64,000 nucleotides of DNA from Haloglomus halophilum (GTDB taxonomy: Archaea > Halobacteriota > Halobacteria > Halobacteriales > Haloarculaceae), in the NCBI RefSeq assembly GCF_024298885.1, contig NZ_CP101166.1, positions 1,798,001 through 1,862,000 on the forward strand, given 5' to 3'. The notes under the pieces were generated by a model. The model ran no database searches. It saw only the letters and a list, made by a program, of their open reading frames with translations, and was not told where the DNA came from. Both the position numbers and the translations under genes were made by a program. Positions 15,940 to 25,275 of the stretch are shown here, piece by piece (the stretch's first letter is position 1; each line of letters opens with the position of its first letter).

Positions 15940-17307
15940 ATGCGCGAGCGCCTCGACCCGGACATCGACCTGACCCGCCGCCAGGCTGTCGGCCTCGCGG
16001 GACTGGGGCTCGCCGGCGCACTCGGCGTCGACACCTTCCGTGGCGCCGGCGGCGCCGAGGTGAGTGGTCCCGACGGCAGGCCGGACGCCAGCGACGAGGC
16101 TGTCGACGCGTACGCCCGGGGCTGCACCGCCTTCGGCCTCGACCTCCTCTCGGAACTCCCCGACGACGAGCCGAACGCGATGGTGTCACCGCTCGGCCTC
16201 TCGAGCGCGCTGGCGATGACGTGGGCCGGCGCGCGCGGCGAGACCGAGCGCCGGATGGCCGAGGGCTGTCACTTCCCGCTCGAGCAGGACCGGCTCCACC
16301 CCGCCGTCGGCGCCCTCCAGCACGACCTCGACGGCCGCGGCCGGGGCGTCCAGCACCGGGAGTTCCCGCAGCTGTGGAACGTCAACCGGTTCTCGCTGGG
16401 GCTGGCGAACGCGTTCTGGGGACAGACGGGCTACCCCTTCGCCGACGCGTTCCGCGAGACGCTGGCCGAGAACTACGGGGCCGACCTCCGCGAGGTGGAC
16501 TTCGAGTCGTCGCCGGAGGCCGCCCGCCGGCGCATCAACGACTGGGGGAAGCGCGCCTCCGACGGCCGGGTCGACGAGCTACTGGCACCGGGAACCGTCA
16601 CGGGGTTCACGAAGTTCGCCCTCACGAACGCCGTCGCGCTGCGCGCGGACTGGCAGCAGCCGTTCGACCCGGATGACACCGAACGCGGGGAGTTCACCCG
16701 CCCGGACGGCTCGACCGTCGACGTGCCGCTGATGCATCAGGAGGGGGAGTTCGCCCTCCTGTGGCAACACCCCGACGAGAGCGACGTCGGGCTGGGCTAT
16801 CGCGTCGCGGAACTCCCGTACGTCGGCGGCGACGTGAGCATGGTGCTCGTCGTTCCCGAGCACGACCGCTCGCTCGCGGAGCTGGAGGCAGCTATCGACG
16901 GCGCGTGGCTGCAGTCACGGTTCGACGAGTTCGACGAACGCGACCCCGGGGAGGCGTCGGTGACGATGCCGAAGTTCACGTTCGCGAACGAGTTCGAACT
17001 GAACGACCCGTTGAAGCGGCTGGGGATGACGACGGCGTTCGACCCCCAGACTGCCAACTTCGGCGGAATGACCGACCCACCAGGTGCGGCCGACGGTCTC
17101 CATCTCAGCCACGTCGTCCAGGACACCTACGTCGCGGTCGACGAGGAGGGGACGGTCGCGGTGGCCATCTCGGCGAGCCTCGGAGACCAGGTGTCGGGCC
17201 ATCCCTCCATCACCCTCAACCGGCCGTTCCTGTTCTGCATCCGCGACCGGCCGACCGACGCCGTGCTGTTCCTCGGCCGGGTGACGGACCCGAGCGTGAA
17301 TTCCTGA
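15940..17307 (+). CDS. Tat-exported serpin (serine/cysteine protease inhibitor)
   Basis: A 455-residue protein with a twin-arginine signal (LTRRQAVGLAGLGLAGALG, residues 11-29), then a full serpin fold. Markers include NAMVSPLGLSSALAMTWAGARG (breach/helix B), FALTNAVALRADWQQPF, ELPYVGGDVSMVLVVPE and the terminal RPFLFCIRDRPTDAVLFLGRVTDP. The reactive-loop hinge reads EEGTVAVAIS (402-411), close to the inhibitory consensus with small residues. The following loop before strand 1C is short, so the scissile P1 residue is uncertain. Serpins are rare in archaea. It probably protects surface or secreted proteins from proteases. Start chosen at the ATG before the Tat motif. Confidence 0.9.
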   Translation: MRERLDPDIDLTRRQAVGLAGLGLAGALGVDTFRGAGGAEVSGPDGRPDASDEAVDAYARGCTAFGLDLLSELPDDEPNAMVSPLGLSSALAMTWAGARGETERRMAEGCHFPLEQDRLHPAVGALQHDLDGRGRGVQHREFPQLWNVNRFSLGLANAFWGQTGYPFADAFRETLAENYGADLREVDFESSPEAARRRINDWGKRASDGRVDELLAPGTVTGFTKFALTNAVALRADWQQPFDPDDTERGEFTRPDGSTVDVPLMHQEGEFALLWQHPDESDVGLGYRVAELPYVGGDVSMVLVVPEHDRSLAELEAAIDGAWLQSRFDEFDERDPGEASVTMPKFTFANEFELNDPLKRLGMTTAFDPQTANFGGMTDPPGAADGLHLSHVVQDTYVAVDEEGTVAVAISASLGDQVSGHPSITLNRPFLFCIRDRPTDAVLFLGRVTDPSVNS

Positions 17308-17455
17308 CATTATGCAGATATTTGCTCATTAGAGAACAAACACGCCGGATAATGTACGAAGCATTGTCATTCTATGGTGGCTGTCGAGACTGAATCTCAG
17401 CGCCCCTGCGTCCGACGCCGTGCTCGGCCGGAACCGTGCCCGCGCTCGCCCGCCA

Positions 17456-19324
17456 TCAGCTGGTACAGTAGTCGATGGCCTCGCGGACGGCCGACCGCCG
17501 GCCGATGAACGTCAGGTGGTCGCCCAGCTCGATGGTGTCGTCGGCCTCGGGGAGTCGGTTGGTCTCGTCGCGACTGATGAGCGCCAGGTGGCACCCCTCG
17601 GGCAGCTCCTCACCCAGCGTCGCGACCGTCTTCCCGGCGTGGTCCTCGGAGGTGACCTCGACCTCCTGGACGTCGCCGTCGCGGTCGAGTTCGGTCATCC
17701 ACTTCGAGATGCCCGGCCGTTCGATGACGTTGTCCATCGACCACGCGACCGACATCGAGGTGGAGATGGCCTCGACGTCCAGGTCCTCGAACGCGTCGAG
17801 GTTGGACGGCTCGTTCACGCGGGCGACGACCGTCTCGATGCCGTACGTGTTCTTCGCGAGCTGCCCGATGAGGAGGTTCACGTCGTCGTCCTGGGTCGAC
17901 GCCGCGACGATGCGGGCGTTCCCGACGCCGGCCCGCTCCAGCACCTCCTGCCGTGTCCCGTCGCCCTTGTGGACGGTGAACCCCCGCCCCCGGAGCTCCT
18001 CACAGACCTGCTCGTCCCGCTCGATGAGCACGACCTCCTCGCCGCGCCCCTCGAGCCGCTCCGCGAGTTCGCGACCGACCCGGCCGCCGCCGATGATGAT
18101 GGCACGCATTGGTATCACGTCGAGCGCCTGCGCGATGTGACGGGCCAGGCCGCCTTCAATCACGACGGTGGCGAAGATGACGAGGAAGACGGTGCCCACG
18201 AGCGTCGTCGCCGCCGTCTGGTTGGTGCCCTGGAGCTCCAGTGCGAAGAGGGTCGCGACGCTGGCGGGGATGATTCCCCGCGGGCCCAGCGCGCTGATGA
18301 ACAGCCGTTCGGGGTTCGTCAGCCGGCCGCCGCCGGTACTGAGCAGCACCCCCAGCGGCCGGACGACGGCCGCGATGACGACGACGGCGACGATTCCCCC
18401 GGGCCCCAGCGAGAGCAGGTCCTCCAGCGAGAGCAGCGACGCGAGCGTGATGAACACGAACGCGATGACCAGCAACGAGACGTCGCCCTTGAACTGCTCG
18501 ACGGTGTCCCGGTAGGGGATGTCCGTGTTGCCGAGGACGAACCCGCCGGTCGCGACCGCCGCGATGCCGGCCTCGGAGGCGCCGAACCGCGCGCCCAGCA
18601 CCTCCGCGACGCCGTACATCGCCAGCGACGAGACCAGCACCATGAGCCGCGCGTTCTGCGGGGCGTTCTCGACCGCCTGCGTGCCGTGCCGGAGGACGTA
18701 CCACAGCCCCGCGGCGATGGCCCCGCCGACGGCGATGCCGAGGCCGAACCGGAGCGCGAACTCCCCGACGAGCGCCAGGGGCCCCTGCGACCCGAGGAGG
18801 ATGTACTCGAAGGTGACGATGGCCAGGATGGCCGCCGTGACGTCGTTGACGACCCCCTCGGTCTCGAGCGTCGAGGCGACGCGCTCGCGGACGGGCACGA
18901 CGTTCATTATCGGCGTGATGACCGTGGGGCCCGTCGCGATGAGCAGCGACCCGATGAGGAAGGCCACGTCCCACGGCGCGCCCAGCGCGTACCGGACGAC
19001 GACGGCCGTGCCGACCAGCGAGACGAACGCGCCGAGCGTGACCAGCAGGAGTGTCTCCCGCTGGGCCCCCCTGAGCCGCTCGATCCGCAGGTGGAACGCC
19101 CCCTCGAACACGATGATGGCGACGCTCAGCCCGACGATGGCCTGGAGGGTCTCCCCGAAGACCGACGGGGTGATGATGCCGAGTCCCTCCGGCCCGACGA
19201 GGACGCCCGCCAGGATGAGGAACACCACGCTCGGCACCCGCAGCCGGTCCGCGAGGACCTGCGAGGCGACGCCCAACCCCATTATCGTCACGACGACGCT
19301 GATGAGTTCGATGGCGGCGCTCAT
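17456..19324 (-). CDS. Cation:proton antiporter (CPA) with RCK_N and RCK_C domains
   Basis: A 622-residue membrane protein. Residues about 1-395 form 12-13 membrane helices of the monovalent cation:proton antiporter type, with GPTVITPIMNV and ETEGVVNDVTAAI resembling the ion-binding helices of the NhaP/CPA1 group. A Rossmann RCK_N domain starts near residue 406 (MRAIIIGGGRVGREL) and an RCK_C domain occupies about 545-622. The architecture implies nucleotide- or ligand-gated Na+/H+ or K+/H+ exchange, relevant to salt balance. ATG 19324 is preferred because it begins the first membrane helix; a start at 19417 would add 31 polar residues. Confidence 0.9.
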   Translation of the reverse strand: MSAAIELISVVVTIMGLGVASQVLADRLRVPSVVFLILAGVLVGPEGLGIITPSVFGETLQAIVGLSVAIIVFEGAFHLRIERLRGAQRETLLLVTLGAFVSLVGTAVVVRYALGAPWDVAFLIGSLLIATGPTVITPIMNVVPVRERVASTLETEGVVNDVTAAILAIVTFEYILLGSQGPLALVGEFALRFGLGIAVGGAIAAGLWYVLRHGTQAVENAPQNARLMVLVSSLAMYGVAEVLGARFGASEAGIAAVATGGFVLGNTDIPYRDTVEQFKGDVSLLVIAFVFITLASLLSLEDLLSLGPGGIVAVVVIAAVVRPLGVLLSTGGGRLTNPERLFISALGPRGIIPASVATLFALELQGTNQTAATTLVGTVFLVIFATVVIEGGLARHIAQALDVIPMRAIIIGGGRVGRELAERLEGRGEEVVLIERDEQVCEELRGRGFTVHKGDGTRQEVLERAGVGNARIVAASTQDDDVNLLIGQLAKNTYGIETVVARVNEPSNLDAFEDLDVEAISTSMSVAWSMDNVIERPGISKWMTELDRDGDVQEVEVTSEDHAGKTVATLGEELPEGCHLALISRDETNRLPEADDTIELGDHLTFIGRRSAVREAIDYCTS

Positions 19325-19555
19325 CCCCTCCCTCCCCGGGCGGGCGAGCGCCGGACATGTGTCGTGCGTGCCATCATCGGTTGCGAGGGAATCGTCCGAC
19401 GGTCTCGGATGGGACACCGCTCCGCGTTCGGTCGCTCGGTAGGGGTGTGTGCCTAATCAACATTCGTCTCCGGGGTCCTGCCGACCGGCCGAGGCGGATG
19501 TCGGAGCGACCGCGCGGCGACGGACGAGTGACCGACCGTCCGGACCCGTGCACCG

Positions 19556-22405
19556 TCACTCGATGTGGATGGCCGGGCGGAACGGCACCGCGTCACCGGC
19601 CTTGTCGCCGGGGTCATCGGGGTCGGCGCCCTCGTCGAGGACGCGCACGTCGGCGTCGAACTCGCGCTCGTAGAAGCCGACGGCGTCGGCGTACACGTCG
19701 GCCTCGTCTGCCGCCTCGAGGATGGCCAGCCGGTCGTCGTCCTGTTCGCGGACGAACTCGACCAGTTCCTGCACCAGCTGGTTCACCTCGTTCCCGCGCT
19801 CGCGCAGGTCCGGGTCCGACATGACCTCGGACATCACCGCGCCCACGTCCGGGCCGGTTTCGACCACCTGCTCGAAGACGCTCCGCTTCCAGTCCGCGGC
19901 GGTGTAGACGCGCACGACCTCGGGGTCCGTGCCGGTCACGTCCACGATGTCGTTGATGTCGTCGGTGAGCGACTCCACGAGCGACTCCCTGACCTCGACA
20001 GTCGGGTCCTCGCGGGCCTCGTCTACGTCGGGCCAGCCGGCGGTCTCGGCCGATTCACCGGCGAGCTCCTCGTGCAGTTCGTTCGTCAGGTACGGCGTGA
20101 ACGGTGCCAGCAGGCGCAGCCGCTGGCTCAGGACGTGCCGGAGCGTCCAGCGCGCTCCCTCGCGGTCCATGTCCGCGCGGCGGCGGTACCAGCGCAGGTG
20201 CTCCTCCATCGCGTAGAAGGCGGCCTGGCTCGCGGTCCGGGTCTCGAAGCCCTCCAGGGCCTCGGTCGCCTCGCGGACGACGCCCTGCAGTTTCGACAGC
20301 AGCCACTCGTCGATGGGGCGCAGGTCCGGCTGGTCGTCGGGGGCATCCTGCTCAATGACCTCGGTCGCGCGGTTGTAGAACCGGCGCAGCTGGCCGTGGG
20401 CCGACGAGACGGCCTCGTCGCGCCAGTCGTAGTCCTGCCACGGCTCCGCGCTGTTCAGCAGGAAGAACCGGACGGTGTCGGCGCCGTACTCGTCGATGGC
20501 CTCGCCCGGCAGGACGACGTGGCCCTTCGAGGAGGACATCTTCTGGCCCTCCAGCAGGCCCATCCCCATGATGGTGATACCCTCCGGCCAGTTGCGCTCG
20601 TCGAACAGCTCGGCGTGGTGGTAGAGGTAGAACGTCAGGTGGTTCGAGATGAGGTCGTTCGCGGAGACGCGGTAGTCGACCGGGTACCAGTGGTCCCACT
20701 CCTCGCGCAAGGAGAGCGCGCGCTCGTCCGGGTCCTCGACGGCGTCCGCGCCGTAGAACAGCGTGTCGAAGAAGGCCTGGTCCATCTCCTCGGGCGGGAT
20801 GTCGTCCAGCCGGTGGGCGATGGTGTAGTAGGCCATGTAGATGGTCGAGTCCGACAGGGGCTCGATGACGAAGTCCTCGTCCCACGGCAGGCGCGTGCCC
20901 AGCCCGTAGTTCCGGATGCAGGGCCACTCGTTCAGCCAGTCGACGGTGTGGGTGTACTGCTCGCGCGTGTTGTCGGGGATGGCGTCCAGACCCTCGACGA
21001 GGCGCTTGGTCTTCGCCTTCCAGTCCTCGTCGTTGTAGCGCAGGAACCAGGTCTCCTGCTTGGCGACCTCGACGGCGCCGCCACAGCGACAGATGACCTC
21101 CTCGGTGAACTCCTGCATCGAACCGAACGCGCCCCGGTCCTTGTAGTCCTCGCGGAACCGCTCGCGCACGTCCTCGACGGTCTCGCCGGCGTACTCGCCG
21201 TACGCGTCGATCAGCTTGCCCTGGTGGAACTCACGGTTGTACAGCTCCTGGGTGGCCTCCTCCAGCGCGGGGTCGTCCTGACTCTGCACGTCGTACTCCT
21301 CGACGGCGTCGCGGGCGGGAATCTCGCCGTACCCCTCGATGGTGAGGATGGGGACCGGCTCGATGGCCCGGACCTCGTCCGGGTCGATGCCGTACTCGGT
21401 CATCTCGTCCGCCCGCTCTTTGGCTTCCTGCAGGGCCATGTAGTCGTCCGGCGAGTGCGCCGGGACCGACATGACGACGCCCGTCGCGTTGTCCGTGTCG
21501 ACGAACGATGCGGGCAGGATGAGTACCTCATCGTCGGTGATGGGGTTGGTGACGCGCTCGCCGACCAGTTCGGCGCCGCCCAGTTCCTCCACGACCTCGA
21601 CCTCGTGGTCCTGCAGGCGCAGCTTCTCGGCGGCCTGCGCCGAGACGACCCACTCCTCGCCGTCGACCTCGGCGCGGACGTACTCGCCGTCGGGGTCGAC
21701 GAAGGCGTTGGTGACACCCCGGACCGTCTCCGGGCGCAGGGTCGCCATCGGCAGCACCGTCCCCTCGCTGTCCCGGAATCGCACGAGCGTGTACTCCTGG
21801 AACTCGGCCTCCTCACCCTCCAGCAGGTCGTGCGTGGTGACGGGGTTGTTCTCGTTGGTACAGAACTTGACCGGGTGGAGGCCCTTCTCCAGCAGGCCGC
21901 GCTCCTTCAGGGTGCGGTACTGCCAGGTGATGAACTTCGAGTAGCGTTCGTCGTTCGTGGTGAACTCACGGCGCCAGTCGACCGAGAGCCCCAGTTGCTG
22001 CATCCCCTTCTTGTAGTGCTCCTCGATGAAGTAGCGGGCGAACCCCATCGGCGTCTCCAGGTCCTGCAGCGTGTCCTCGGGGACGTTGTACGTGTCACGC
22101 AGGACGCTGAGTTGCTCCTCCTCGCCCTTCTTCAGCCGCTCGACGGCGCCGATGATGGGGGTACCGGTGACGTGCCACGCGATGGGGAAGAGGACGTTGT
22201 CGCCCTGCAGTCGCCGGTAGCGGGCGTACACGTCCGGAACCGTGTACGTACGGGCGTGCCCGACGTGCATCCCACCCGACGGGTACGGGTACGGGACGGT
22301 GATGAACGTCGCGTCCCCGTCGTCCTCGGGATCGGCCTCGTAGTAGCCCTCCTGGCGCCACCGGTCGCGCCACCGGGCCTCGATACTGGCGGGGTCGTAG
22401 CTCAT
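19556..22405 (-). CDS. leuS: Leucyl-tRNA synthetase
   Basis: A 949-residue archaeal/eukaryotic-type class I synthetase that charges tRNA-Leu. Seen are PYPYPSGGMHVGH with the HIGH motif as HVGH (47-50), an editing domain with TLRPETVRGVTNAFVDP and DNATGVVMSVPAHSPDDY, and the KMSKS loop as KMSSS (about 622-626). The anticodon-binding and C-terminal domains complete the usual length. A TATA-like box at 22428-22435 sits about 27 nt before the ATG. Confidence 0.97.
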   Translation of the reverse strand: MSYDPASIEARWRDRWRQEGYYEADPEDDGDATFITVPYPYPSGGMHVGHARTYTVPDVYARYRRLQGDNVLFPIAWHVTGTPIIGAVERLKKGEEEQLSVLRDTYNVPEDTLQDLETPMGFARYFIEEHYKKGMQQLGLSVDWRREFTTNDERYSKFITWQYRTLKERGLLEKGLHPVKFCTNENNPVTTHDLLEGEEAEFQEYTLVRFRDSEGTVLPMATLRPETVRGVTNAFVDPDGEYVRAEVDGEEWVVSAQAAEKLRLQDHEVEVVEELGGAELVGERVTNPITDDEVLILPASFVDTDNATGVVMSVPAHSPDDYMALQEAKERADEMTEYGIDPDEVRAIEPVPILTIEGYGEIPARDAVEEYDVQSQDDPALEEATQELYNREFHQGKLIDAYGEYAGETVEDVRERFREDYKDRGAFGSMQEFTEEVICRCGGAVEVAKQETWFLRYNDEDWKAKTKRLVEGLDAIPDNTREQYTHTVDWLNEWPCIRNYGLGTRLPWDEDFVIEPLSDSTIYMAYYTIAHRLDDIPPEEMDQAFFDTLFYGADAVEDPDERALSLREEWDHWYPVDYRVSANDLISNHLTFYLYHHAELFDERNWPEGITIMGMGLLEGQKMSSSKGHVVLPGEAIDEYGADTVRFFLLNSAEPWQDYDWRDEAVSSAHGQLRRFYNRATEVIEQDAPDDQPDLRPIDEWLLSKLQGVVREATEALEGFETRTASQAAFYAMEEHLRWYRRRADMDREGARWTLRHVLSQRLRLLAPFTPYLTNELHEELAGESAETAGWPDVDEAREDPTVEVRESLVESLTDDINDIVDVTGTDPEVVRVYTAADWKRSVFEQVVETGPDVGAVMSEVMSDPDLRERGNEVNQLVQELVEFVREQDDDRLAILEAADEADVYADAVGFYEREFDADVRVLDEGADPDDPGDKAGDAVPFRPAIHIE

Positions 22406-22427
22406 ACCCCGAATGCGTACGGCGGGG

Positions 22428-22435
22428 CCTAAATA
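22428..22435 (-). promoter_or_regulatory. TATA-like box of leuS
   Basis: Reads TATTTAGG on the minus strand, about 27 nt before the leuS ATG, consistent with leaderless transcription. The TTTAGG inside it is not followed by a second half-site, so it is not counted as a DtxR-type operator. Confidence 0.65.
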
Positions 22436-22508
22436 CCCGTCTCATCGTCGTGAACGTGTGGCAGGGTGGCCGTGGTGACCGGCGAGAACGGCGGAACGTG
22501 TCGTCGGT

Positions 22509-23126
22509 TCAGTAGTACGTGTCCCAGCGGCTCCGGCGGGGCCCCGTCTGCATCCGGTACCAGAGGATCGCGGCGCCGTAGGCGACGGCGAGCGTGGTCG
22601 CGACGTGGTAGAACGCCCGGAGCGGCCCCCCGGGGACGGCGACGCCCTGGCTCAGGAGCGTGTTCACGGTCCCGACGAGGATGAGCTCCACGGCCTGCAG
22701 GACCACCGGGAGCGTGACCAGCAGCGAGAGGGCGATGAGGCGCCGGCGGTGCATCGTCGACCTGTCGTCCCCGCGGAGCGTCCAGAGCATCCCCACCGGG
22801 AACGCGGCGGTCGCGAGCAGCGTCGGCGCACCGCTGCCGACCGTGGACACGAACGGTGCGGCGGCCACGACGGCGCCGACGGTCTCGGTGACGGGCACGC
22901 CGGCGGCGTCGAGCAACAGGCCGACGTAGAACGCGGTGACCGCCCAGACCGCGCCGGCCACGATACGAGCCCACACCGCCACGGCCCATAGCCAGGCGGT
23001 GTCGATGGCGACCCAGAGTCGGGAACGCTCGGGGACCGTCTCGTCGGCACCGTCCGTACGTCGGTATCGGCTGTCCTGCAGGGCGCGGCGTTCGCTCACG
23101 GCCGTACGAACGGGATTTCGTTCCAT
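22509..23126 (-). CDS. Four- to five-helix membrane protein of unknown function
   Basis: A 205-residue membrane protein with a polar Arg-rich N-terminus of about 35 residues. Hydrophobic segments follow near residues 40-70, 75-110, 125-150 and 165-190. No family motif is recognised. It ends with an Arg-rich RMQTGPRRSRWDTYY tail, which should be cytoplasmic. It stands alone between leuS and the divergent gene at 23370. ATG 23126 is chosen over an upstream start at 23177 because it gives the shorter polar leader; either is possible. Confidence 0.72.
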   Translation of the reverse strand: MERNPVRTAVSERRALQDSRYRRTDGADETVPERSRLWVAIDTAWLWAVAVWARIVAGAVWAVTAFYVGLLLDAAGVPVTETVGAVVAAAPFVSTVGSGAPTLLATAAFPVGMLWTLRGDDRSTMHRRRLIALSLLVTLPVVLQAVELILVGTVNTLLSQGVAVPGGPLRAFYHVATTLAVAYGAAILWYRMQTGPRRSRWDTYY

Positions 23127-23369
23127 CACACTGCTGCCGGCTCTACCCGCCGTTTCAAGTACTCGACCGTTCGCCACAGCACGTATCAGCGGCAGCAGAT
23201 CTCACCGACCGCGGCGGGCACGCCGACCGAACCGCCGTCGGGCGGGACCGGAACCGGTGGGCAACCCGGCTTCGGTCCCGTCGCTCCCCCCGTCGCGCTG
23301 GTCGGCGCTGCACTGCTCGCACACCGGGCGGCGTAACGCTCAAGCTCGGGGCGCCGCTCGCCCAGCTCG

Positions 23370-23846
23370 ATGGGCGCGTTCGCTCGTGACGTGGCTGCCC
23401 GCCTCCGCGAGCGACTCGCAACGGACCGTCCCTCGCTCGACTGGACCACGGAGTACCACGTCGCCGGGACGCCCGTCGACGTGGTCGGGTCGGGCGAGGA
23501 CCTGCTCGTCGCGGTCGAACTGGAGTGGCGCCGTGCGGACCCCTCGGACAACGCGGCCAAACTGTTCCGGCACCTCTCGGAGGGGTCCATCGACGCCGAC
23601 CGCGTGGTCGTGGTCCACCTGTTCACCCGGTACTACGACCTCGCGCGCGGTGGCGTCTCCTCGAAGCGGCAGAACGCCGAGTTCGTCGGGAACGTGGCTT
23701 CGGACACCCTCGATGGCCTCTCCTACCACCCGGTCACGGTGGACCTCGACCCACCGAAGCGGGGCGGCGAGCGACCGGACGGCTGGCAGGCCGCGGTCGA
23801 CGAGGCGGCAGCAACTGTCTCGGAGCTGGCGAACTACTCGCGTTAG
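23370..23846 (+). CDS. Conserved hypothetical, possible PD-(D/E)xK nuclease-like fold
   Basis: A 158-residue soluble protein. The pattern LDWTTEYHVAGTPVDVVGSGEDLLVAVELEWRR, with Asp followed by Glu-x-Glu about 13 residues later, resembles the core of PD-(D/E)xK restriction-like nucleases, although the usual Lys is replaced (ELEWR). A later HLFTRYYDL stretch and a C-terminal helix complete it. No modification partner or toxin-antitoxin partner lies nearby. The fold assignment is tentative and any activity unknown. Confidence 0.68.
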   Translation: MGAFARDVAARLRERLATDRPSLDWTTEYHVAGTPVDVVGSGEDLLVAVELEWRRADPSDNAAKLFRHLSEGSIDADRVVVVHLFTRYYDLARGGVSSKRQNAEFVGNVASDTLDGLSYHPVTVDLDPPKRGGERPDGWQAAVDEAAATVSELANYSR

Positions 23847-23924
23847 CTATCAACCTGCACGGAAATCAGGTTACTCGGCAATTCAGAACAGAAAGTCGGC
23901 TTCAGTTCGAGAATCGGTGGTTGG

Positions 23925-24368
23925 TTACGCCATCAGTTCCGTCGCGTCGTCCAGCACCTCCTGTGCGTGGCCGGCGGGGTCGGCCAGCTCGGGGTCGTAC
24001 GCCGCGACGACCGCGCCGTCGTTCAGGAGGAAGGTGACGCGGTCGGTGTAGCCCTCGTCCGTGTCGACGCCGAACGCGGCGGCCACCTCGCCCTCGGGGT
24101 CGGCCAGCAGTTCGAAGGTGACGCCTTCCTCCTCGGCGAAGTCGGCGTGGCTCTCCACGTCGTCCATCGAGACGCCGTACACCGAGACGCCGGCGTCCTC
24201 GAACGCGGGGAGGTGCTCCTCGAAGTCGTTGGCCTCGATGGTGCAGCCGCCCGTGAAGTCCTTGGGGTAGAAGTAGACGACCGTCGGCCCGGAGAAGTCG
24301 AGGGTGACGGTGTCGCCGTGCTGGTTGGGTGCGCTGACCTCGGGTGCTGCGTCGCCTGCGTCGAGCAT
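23925..24368 (-). CDS. BCP/PrxQ-type peroxiredoxin 1
   Basis: A 147-residue thiol peroxidase of the AhpC/TSA (BCP/PrxQ) class that reduces hydroperoxides in the cytoplasm. The motif P-x3-T-x2-C reads PKDFTGGC with peroxidatic Cys42. There is no second Cys in helix 2, so it should work as a 1-Cys enzyme or with an external thiol. It lies 46 nt after the stop of the similar gene upstream on the same strand, a tandem duplication. Confidence 0.92.
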   Translation of the reverse strand: MLDAGDAAPEVSAPNQHGDTVTLDFSGPTVVYFYPKDFTGGCTIEANDFEEHLPAFEDAGVSVYGVSMDDVESHADFAEEEGVTFELLADPEGEVAAAFGVDTDEGYTDRVTFLLNDGAVVAAYDPELADPAGHAQEVLDDATELMA

Positions 24369-24414
24369 GGCCCCCGCTTCGGTCGGGGATGGGATACCGG
24401 TTTGGGTCGGTCCG

Positions 24415-24861
24415 CTACAGGTCGACGACGCCGTCGTCCATCAGGTCGAGCAGGAGGTCGCGGGCGTGGCCATCCGGGTCGACGCCCTCGTAGACGCACT
24501 CGACCTCCCCGTCGACGATGACGAACGTCGTCCGTTTCGCCCGGCCGGTGATGCGGGGGACACCGAACGCCTCGCATACCGCCTCCTCGGGGTCGGCCAG
24601 CAGGTCGAACTCGATGCCCTCCTTCTCGGCGAAGTCGGCGTGGCTCCCCACGTCGTCCGTCGAGACGCCGTAGACGGTGACGCCGGCGTCGGCGTAGCTC
24701 TCGGCCTCGGTGGTGAACTGCTGGGCCTCGACCGTACAGCCAGGGGTCTCGTCCTCCGGGTAGAAGTAGACGACCGCCACGCCCGCCCACTCGGGGGAGA
24801 CGGTGTCGCCGTGCTGGTTGGGCGCACTGACGTCCGGTGCCGGGTCGCCCGGTTCGAGCAT
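24415..24861 (-). CDS. BCP/PrxQ-type peroxiredoxin 2
   Basis: A 148-residue paralogue of the downstream peroxiredoxin, sharing an almost identical start (EPGDPAPDVSAPNQHGDTV) and peroxidatic Cys42 in PEDETPGC. It has two further cysteines (EEAVCEAFG and EVECVYEG) that could act in resolution, unlike its neighbour. The start at 24861 aligns with that of peroxiredoxin 1; an upstream in-frame ATG at 24888 would add nine residues. The pair is probably co-transcribed. Confidence 0.92.
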   Translation of the reverse strand: MLEPGDPAPDVSAPNQHGDTVSPEWAGVAVVYFYPEDETPGCTVEAQQFTTEAESYADAGVTVYGVSTDDVGSHADFAEKEGIEFDLLADPEEAVCEAFGVPRITGRAKRTTFVIVDGEVECVYEGVDPDGHARDLLLDLMDDGVVDL

Positions 24862-25109
24862 GCACGGTGGTTCCCCCGCACGCGGCATACGACTGCCGGT
24901 CTCGTCCGTCGGTCCGGCTCGCCACGAGCGGACGCGTGCCCGGTTCGTGGCCCGGATTCCGCGGGTCGTCCAGTCCTCCCACTCAGAGTGACCGGGAACC
25001 GGACGACCGTCGAGTGACCTCTGGTTATGATATTGTGTAGTTCAATCTGATAGCAGATTTCGAATCTATATGAACACTTCTAGAGCATATTAACACCACT
25101 ATGCCCAAG

Positions 25110-25139
25110 CTTTATGCACATCGCTCGATGTTTGTCGAG
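25110..25139 (+). promoter_or_regulatory. TATA box and CTCGA-N6-TCGAG palindrome before zinc-finger gene
   Basis: A TATA-like CTTTATG at 25110-25116 lies about 27 nt before the ATG at 25144. Between them sits the inverted repeat CTCGA (25124-25128) / TCGAG (25135-25139), spanning the likely transcription start. The upstream 25030-25110 region is unusually AT-rich for this genome. Confidence 0.6.
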
Positions 25140-25143
25140 TGTA

Positions 25144-25275
25144 ATGTCCGCGTCACTGCCCCCATCGGGTCCGTCGGCGAGTTACGCGCCGTGCTACGAG
25201 TGCAACGAGGGTACGCTGGTCTGGGACCACGAGGCCCAGGAGAGCCGCTGCTCGGTCTGTAACGAGGGGATCTGA
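25144..25275 (+). CDS. 43-residue zinc-finger microprotein
   Basis: A very small protein with two CxxC knuckles (CYEC and CSVC) 18 residues apart, expected to bind one zinc ion as a zinc ribbon, similar to the rubrerythrin-like small zinc-finger proteins abundant in haloarchaea. The first 14 residues are Ser/Pro-rich. A TATA-like box about 27 nt upstream supports a leaderless transcript from this ATG. Function unknown; such proteins are often linked to stress or regulation. Confidence 0.8.
   Translation: MSASLPPSGPSASYAPCYECNEGTLVWDHEAQESRCSVCNEGI

Noticed and set aside
19565..22432. Plus-strand frame of 955 codons opposite leuS
   Set aside because: Mirror-image frame of a gene with all LeuRS motifs; its Leu/Val/Arg/Asp/Gly bias is a known artefact of antisense haloarchaeal frames.
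22428..22435. TTTAGG upstream of leuS as an iron box
   Set aside because: No second half-site; position fits a TATA box instead.
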